From the NCBI GenBank assembly GCA_019240115.1, contig JAFAYV010000079.1, forward strand, positions 32,790 to 96,789: a DNA stretch of 64,000 bases, in the 5' to 3' direction. The stretch is from Solirubrobacterales bacterium (GTDB taxonomy: Bacteria; Actinomycetota; Thermoleophilia; Solirubrobacterales; Solirubrobacteraceae). The notes beneath the pieces were generated by a model. That model searched no databases, was not told the DNA's origin, and saw only the letters and a program-made list of their open reading frames with translations. Below, in pieces: positions 59,815 through 64,000 of the stretch. Numbering within the stretch: the first letter of the stretch is position 1; each line of letters opens with the position of its first letter. Made by a program: the position numbers and the translations under genes.

Positions 59815-61026
59815 GTGCTCGACGTCGCGGCCGTCCGCTCGCACTTCCCGGCACTGCGATCCGGCGTGAGCTTCTTCGACGGGCCGGGCGGCTCTCAGGT
59901 GCCCGACGTGGTCGCCGCCGCGGTCGCCGAGACGCTGCGCTCGCCGATCGCCAACCGCGGCCCGGTCACCGGCGCCGAGCGCACGGCCGAGGCGGTCGTC
60001 GCCCGGGCGCGCGCGGCGATGGCCGACCTGCTCGGCGCCGATCCGCGCGGGATCGTGTTCGGGCGCAGCATGACCCAGCTGACCTACGACGTATCGCGGG
60101 CGCTGGCCAAGGAGTGGCGCCCCGGGGACGAGGTGATCGTGACCCGGCTCGATCACGACGCCAACGTCAGCCCGTGGGTGCAGGCCGCCGAGCGGACCGG
60201 CGCGGTCGTCTGCCGGGTCGACTTCGATGCCACCTCCGGCGAGCTGACGCCCGAGCACGTCGCCGCCCAGCTGAGCGAGCGGACCCGGCTGGTCGCGGTC
60301 ACCGGCGCGTCGAACCTGATCGGGACCCGCCCCCCCCTGCCCGAGCTGGCCGCACTCGTCCACGACCGCGGCGCGCGGTTCTTCGTCGACGGCGTCCACC
60401 TGACCGCGCACGCGCCGATCGATCTCGCCGCGACCGGCGCCGATCTGTTCGTCTGCTCGCCGTACAAGTTCCTCGGTCCCCACTGCGGCGTGCTCGCCGC
60501 GTCGCCGGACCTGCTCGAGACGCTGCACCCCGACAAGCTCGCGCCCTCGACCGACGAGGTGCCCGAGCGCTTCGAGCTCGGGACGCTGCCCTACGAGCTG
60601 CTCGCGGGGACGGCCGCCGCGGTCGACTTCATCGCCGGGCTCGGGGCGGGCGCGGACCGACGCGGGCAGATCGCCGCCGCGATGGCGGCCGTCGAGGCCC
60701 ACGAGGACGTCCTGCGCGAGGAGCTCGAGGCCGGGCTCAGCGGCCTGCCGTCGGTCCTGCGCCACTCGCGGGCGCGGCGGCGCACGCCGACGGTGCTGAT
60801 CACCTTCACCGACCGCGATCCCGCCGCCGCCTACCGCTTCCTCGCCGAGCGCGGCATCAACGCGCCCGCCGGGTCGTTCTACGCGCGCGAGGCCTCGCGC
60901 CGGCTCGGGCTCGGCGACGTCGGCGGCCTGCGAATCGGCCTGGCGCCGTACACCGACGCGGGCGACATCGCGCGGTTGCTCGACGGGCTGGCGGCGTTCA
61001 CCCGTCGCGAGTGGCCGGCCCCGTGA
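59815..61026 (+). CDS. Class V aminotransferase, SufS/cysteine desulfurase-like (TIGR01976 type)
   Basis: This 403-aa PLP enzyme of fold type I resembles cysteine desulfurases. The PLP lysine is in SPYKFLGPHCG near residues 220-230, the preceding Asp/His are in FFVDGVHLTAHAPID, and the start FPALRSGVSFFDGPGGSQVP fits the SufS-like subgroup. No reactive loop cysteine is obvious at the usual place, so sulfur mobilisation is not certain; transamination or lyase activity are alternatives. GTG 59815 is 18 bp after the MDR stop. No suf genes are near. Confidence 0.8.
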   Translation: MLDVAAVRSHFPALRSGVSFFDGPGGSQVPDVVAAAVAETLRSPIANRGPVTGAERTAEAVVARARAAMADLLGADPRGIVFGRSMTQLTYDVSRALAKEWRPGDEVIVTRLDHDANVSPWVQAAERTGAVVCRVDFDATSGELTPEHVAAQLSERTRLVAVTGASNLIGTRPPLPELAALVHDRGARFFVDGVHLTAHAPIDLAATGADLFVCSPYKFLGPHCGVLAASPDLLETLHPDKLAPSTDEVPERFELGTLPYELLAGTAAAVDFIAGLGAGADRRGQIAAAMAAVEAHEDVLREELEAGLSGLPSVLRHSRARRRTPTVLITFTDRDPAAAYRFLAERGINAPAGSFYAREASRRLGLGDVGGLRIGLAPYTDAGDIARLLDGLAAFTRREWPAP

Positions 61027-61077
61027 GCACGGTCGCACCGCGTGCTCGAATGCGGGCATGCCTGCGGGGACGGCCAC

Positions 61078-61083
61078 TAGCCT
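61078..61083 (+). promoter_or_regulatory. -10 element of a leaderless promoter
   Basis: TAGCCT lies 7 nt before ATG 61091 and decides this start over ATG 61058. Confidence 0.55.
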
Positions 61084-61090
61084 GTCCGCG

Positions 61091-61750
61091 ATGTCGCTGC
61101 CCGCCAAGCTGCGCGCGCTGACCCCCGACTGGCTGCGCGACAACCCGCGCGTGCGGGCGATCATGTACGGCACCGGTCTGATCCCGCCGCGGCCGATGCA
61201 CTCCGGCCGCGAGGCGACGTTGCTGATGGCGCTCGCCCGTGACGCCGACTGCGTGGTCGAGCTCGGCGTCTACGAGGGCTCGTCGGCGTCGCTGTTCTGC
61301 CAGGTCCTGGGGCCGGCGGCGCGGCTGGTGCTCGTTGACCCGTTCGAGGATCCGAGCGGGACCGCGCTGCGACCGGGCCACCGCGCCAGCCCGGCGGCGA
61401 CCCGTCGCGCGGTCGCGCGCTGGGCCCGCAGCGGCGGCCCGACGGTCGACTGGTACATCGCCCGCAGCCAGGACGTCGGGCGACGCTATCCCGGCCCGCC
61501 CTGTGACCTCGTGTTCATCGACGGCGAGCACAGCGAGGAAGGGGCGCGCGAGGACTGGGACGTGTGGCATTCCCACGTCTCACCGGGTGGCGCCGTCGCC
61601 TTCCACGACGCGCGACTGGACAAGCCGCAGGGCGGCGGCCATCCCGGTCCCACGGCGGTCGTCGATGCGCTGTTCCGCAACGCTCCGCCCGACGGATGGA
61701 CGCTCGAGCGCGAGCTCGACACGCTCGTCGTGGTCCGGCGCCGCGTGTAA
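61091..61750 (+). CDS. Class I SAM-dependent methyltransferase (Methyltransf_24-like)
   Basis: This 219-aa protein has the SAM-binding strand-loop VVELGVYEGSSASLFC near residues 54-69, the acidic VLVDPFED near 78-85 and DLVFIDGEHSEEG near 138-150. These are the features of Methyltransf_24-type enzymes often linked to natural product or glycan tailoring. ATG 61091 is chosen because of the -10 hexamer 7 nt before. The acceptor is unknown. It is followed by lhr, whose own -10 lies just after the stop codon. Confidence 0.8.
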   Translation: MSLPAKLRALTPDWLRDNPRVRAIMYGTGLIPPRPMHSGREATLLMALARDADCVVELGVYEGSSASLFCQVLGPAARLVLVDPFEDPSGTALRPGHRASPAATRRAVARWARSGGPTVDWYIARSQDVGRRYPGPPCDLVFIDGEHSEEGAREDWDVWHSHVSPGGAVAFHDARLDKPQGGGHPGPTAVVDALFRNAPPDGWTLERELDTLVVVRRRV

Positions 61751-61751
61751 C

Positions 61752-61757
61752 TAATCT
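61752..61757 (+). promoter_or_regulatory. -10 element of a leaderless promoter for lhr
   Basis: TAATCT lies 6 nt before ATG 61764 and 1 nt after the stop codon of the preceding gene. Confidence 0.5.
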
Positions 61758-61763
61758 CCTCGC

Positions 61764-64000
61764 ATGGCGCTGACCGAGTTCAGCCCGCGCACGCGCGACT
61801 GGTTCCGCGGGGCGTTCACCGGTCCCACGCCCGCCCAGGAGCAGGCCTGGCCGGCGATCGCCTCGGGCGAGCACGTGCTCATCTCGGCGCCCACGGGCTC
61901 GGGCAAGACGCTCGCCGCCTTCCTGTACGCGATCGACCGCCTCGCCCAAGGCGCCCCGTCGGAGAACCCGCGCGAGCGGCGGATCAGCCTCGTCTACGTC
62001 TCGCCGCTGAAGGCGCTCTCCTACGACATCGACCGCAACCTGCGCACGCCCCTGCGCGGGATCGGCGCCGACCTGCGGGTCGCCGTGCGCACCGGCGACA
62101 CCCCGCAGCGCGAGCGCCAGCAGATGCTCCGCCAGGCGCCCGACATCCTCATCACCACGCCCGAGTCGCTGTACCTGATGCTGACCGGCCGCTCCCAGTC
62201 GCTGTTCGAGGGTGCGCGCTGGTGCATCATCGACGAGATCCACGCCGTCGCCGCGACCAAGCGCGGTTCGCATCTCGCGCTGACCCTCGAGCGGCTGACC
62301 GAGGCGGCGGGCGCAGAGGTGCAGCGGATCGGCCTGTCGGCGACCCAGAACCCGCTCGAGGAGGTCGGCCGCTTCATGGTCGGACCCCGACGGCAGTGCC
62401 GGATCGTCGACACCGGCGTGCGCAAGGAGCTCGACCTCGAGATCCACGTGCCGGTCGAGTCGATGGTCGAGCCCGATGACACTGCGGCTCCCTCGCTGGA
62501 TCCGCTGGAGGGCGGCGAGGCGACGCGGCGCTCGATCTGGCCGGCGATCTACCCCGAGCTCGTCGACCTCATCAAGGCGCACAAGTCGACGATCCTGTTC
62601 GTCAACAACCGCCGCGGTGCCGAGCGCCTCGCGCTGCGCCTCAACGACCTCGCCGAGCAGGAGATCGCCCGCTCGCACCACGGTTCGCTCGCCCGCGAGG
62701 AGCGCACCGTCGTCGAGGAGATGCTCAAGGCCGGACAGCTGCCGTGCCTGGTGGCGACGTCGAGCCTCGAGCTCGGGATCGACATGGGCGCCGTCGACCT
62801 CGTGATCCAGGTCGAGTCGCCGAAGTCGGTCGCCCGCGGCCTGCAGCGGATCGGGCGCGCCGGCCACTCGGTCGGTGACGTCAGCCGGGGCCGGATCTTC
62901 CCGAAGTTCCGCGCCGACCTGCTCGAGTGCGCGGTCGTCGCGCGGCGGATGCGCGAGGCGGAGATCGAGACGACCGTCGTCCCGCGCAACGCGCTCGACG
63001 TCCTCGCCCAGCAGATCGTGGCCATCGCCGCCGCCGCCGAGCAGGCGAGCGACGGGGGCGGGGGCGGGGGCGCGGGAACCGTGTCGGTCGACGAGCTGTA
63101 CGCGCTCGTCACCCGCACCTACAGCTACGCGGAGCTGACCCGCCCCCAGCTGCACAACGTCCTCGACATGCTCGACGGCCGCTACCCCTCCCAGGAGTTC
63201 GCCGAGCTGCGCCCGCGGATCGTCTGGGACCGGATCGCGGGCACGCTGCGCGCGCGTCCGGGCGCCCGGCAGCTCGCCGTCACCAACGCGGGCACGATCC
63301 CCGACCGCGGGCTGTACGCCGTCACCCTCCCCGACGGCCGCCGCGTCGGCGAACTCGACGAGGAGATGGTCTATGAGGCCCGTCCCGGCCAGACGTTCCT
63401 GCTCGGTGCGAGCACGTGGCGAATCGAGGAGATCGGCCGCGACCGGGTGATCGTCACTCCGGCGCCCGGCCTCCCCGGCGCGGTGCCCTTCTGGAAGGGC
63501 GACACGCTCGGGCGACCTCGCGAGCTCGGCGAGGCGATCGGCGCCTTCGCGCGCTGGGCCGTCGACCAGCCGCCCGCGCGCCTGCAGGCCGACTACGACC
63601 TCGACGAGCGCGCGGCCCGCAACCTGATCGAGTTCCTCTCCGAGCAGCAGGAGGCCACGCGGGTGGTGCCGTCCGACCAGGCGATCGTCGTCGAGCGCTT
63701 CCGCGACGAGATCGGCGACTGGCGCCTGTGCGTGCTGACTCCGTTCGGCGGCCGCGTCCACGCCGCCTGGGGCCTTGCGCTGTCGGCGCGCATCCGTGAG
63801 CGCTACGGGCTCGAGTCGGACGCGATCTGGTCCGACGACGGGATCATTGTGCACCTGCCCGACACCGACGAGCCGCCGCAGGCGGAGCTCGTCCTGCCCG
63901 AGCCCGAGGAGCTCGAGGAGCTGGTCATGTCCGAGCTGGCGGCCTCGGCGCTGTTCGGTGCGCGCTTCCGCGAGAACGCCGGCCGCGCGCTGCTGATCCC
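61764..64000 (+). CDS. lhr: Lhr-family ATP-dependent helicase (partial, 5' half)
   Basis: The gene runs off the right edge after 745 codons with no stop. Helicase motifs: Q-like FTGPTPAQEQAWPAIASG, Walker A SAPTGSGKT near residues 41-49, IIDEIHAVAATKRGSHLAL (DEIH box near 155-158), SATQNP, and in the second RecA domain TSSLELGIDMGAVDL with QRIGRAGHS. The winged-helix and Lhr-specific beta-barrel-type regions follow (for example VTLPDGRRVGELDEEMVYE and FLLGASTWRIEEIG). Large Lhr proteins are about 1500 aa and unwind DNA or DNA:RNA hybrids during repair. ATG 61764 is 6 nt after a -10 hexamer. The rest lies outside the window. Confidence 0.92.
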   Translation, partial: MALTEFSPRTRDWFRGAFTGPTPAQEQAWPAIASGEHVLISAPTGSGKTLAAFLYAIDRLAQGAPSENPRERRISLVYVSPLKALSYDIDRNLRTPLRGIGADLRVAVRTGDTPQRERQQMLRQAPDILITTPESLYLMLTGRSQSLFEGARWCIIDEIHAVAATKRGSHLALTLERLTEAAGAEVQRIGLSATQNPLEEVGRFMVGPRRQCRIVDTGVRKELDLEIHVPVESMVEPDDTAAPSLDPLEGGEATRRSIWPAIYPELVDLIKAHKSTILFVNNRRGAERLALRLNDLAEQEIARSHHGSLAREERTVVEEMLKAGQLPCLVATSSLELGIDMGAVDLVIQVESPKSVARGLQRIGRAGHSVGDVSRGRIFPKFRADLLECAVVARRMREAEIETTVVPRNALDVLAQQIVAIAAAAEQASDGGGGGGAGTVSVDELYALVTRTYSYAELTRPQLHNVLDMLDGRYPSQEFAELRPRIVWDRIAGTLRARPGARQLAVTNAGTIPDRGLYAVTLPDGRRVGELDEEMVYEARPGQTFLLGASTWRIEEIGRDRVIVTPAPGLPGAVPFWKGDTLGRPRELGEAIGAFARWAVDQPPARLQADYDLDERAARNLIEFLSEQQEATRVVPSDQAIVVERFRDEIGDWRLCVLTPFGGRVHAAWGLALSARIRERYGLESDAIWSDDGIIVHLPDTDEPPQAELVLPEPEELEELVMSELAASALFGARFRENAGRALLI

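Noticed and set aside
61515..63854. 779-aa open frame on the minus strand
   Set aside because: Antisense to lhr, which has clear helicase motifs.

Overview
The window is very GC-rich DNA with densely packed genes, many ATGA, GTGA or TGATG start/stop overlaps, frequent GTG starts and an actinobacterial gene repertoire: a fused PafBC-type WYL activator, a large NAD-glutamate dehydrogenase, Lhr and RecQ helicases, a CGNR zinc-finger protein, a DtxR-family regulator and a PHP-glycosyltransferase fusion. The mix suggests a chromosome segment from a Thermoleophilia/Solirubrobacterales-like or other deep-branching actinobacterium. That placement is an inference from gene content, not from a marker gene. 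I see no rRNA, tRNA, CRISPR array, insertion sequence or prophage.

Layout: 1-4620 holds the tail of an upstream gene, a sugar-porter-type MFS, a class I lysyl-tRNA synthetase and a DHA2-type exporter. 4638-7787 has a PcaR-type IclR regulator with a perfect palindrome at its start, a third MFS transporter on the minus strand and two coupled genes of unknown function. 7808-14879 has an MDR oxidoreductase and a complete peptide/nickel-type ABC importer (binding protein, two permeases, two ATPases). 14842-19616 has a CGNR-like regulator, small lipoproteins and the glycolate oxidase pair glcF/glcD. 19966-25916 has a 1018-aa LuxR/AAA regulator, a small histidine-rich secreted protein and the two-gene agmatine-to-putrescine pathway. 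25925-33756 has a decayed MFS pseudogene, a TMEM175-type channel and a five-gene operon (molybdenum hydroxylase L-M-S, acyl-CoA ligase, crotonase) whose gene order matches the furoate operon hmfABCDE. 33802-37829 has RecQ fused to a phosphoribosyltransferase-like domain, an AlkA-type glycosylase, an SDR and a zinc-ribbon protein. 37884-44658 has PHP-GT4 and GH31 genes, a DtxR-type regulator, DUF480 and GNAT proteins. 44689-53858 has rmlA, PafBC, a YhaM-like nuclease, an NlpC/P60-like lipoprotein, a bicupin, rmlD, rmlB and a family 5 uracil-DNA glycosylase. 53863-64000 has NAD-GDH, another MDR, a SufS-like PLP enzyme, a methyltransferase and the first half of Lhr.

Three themes run across the window. 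First, many genes start exactly 6-8 nt (usually 7) after a TANNNT hexamer, which points to widespread leaderless transcription and fixes many start codons. Second, short tandem repeats with periods that are multiples of 3 (15, 18, 21, 48 bp) lie inside or at the ends of otherwise conserved genes (glcF, all parts of the molybdenum hydroxylase operon except the large subunit, DUF480, a small coupled gene). Third, there are several DNA-repair genes (RecQ, AlkA, UDG family 5, Lhr) together with the DNA-damage activator PafBC.

Functionally, the window is mostly catabolism and transport of small carbon compounds (putative furoate or aromatic acid, glycolate, agmatine, glutamate, oligopeptides), dTDP-rhamnose synthesis without rmlC, and DNA repair. 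Three broken genes or fragments show local gene decay.
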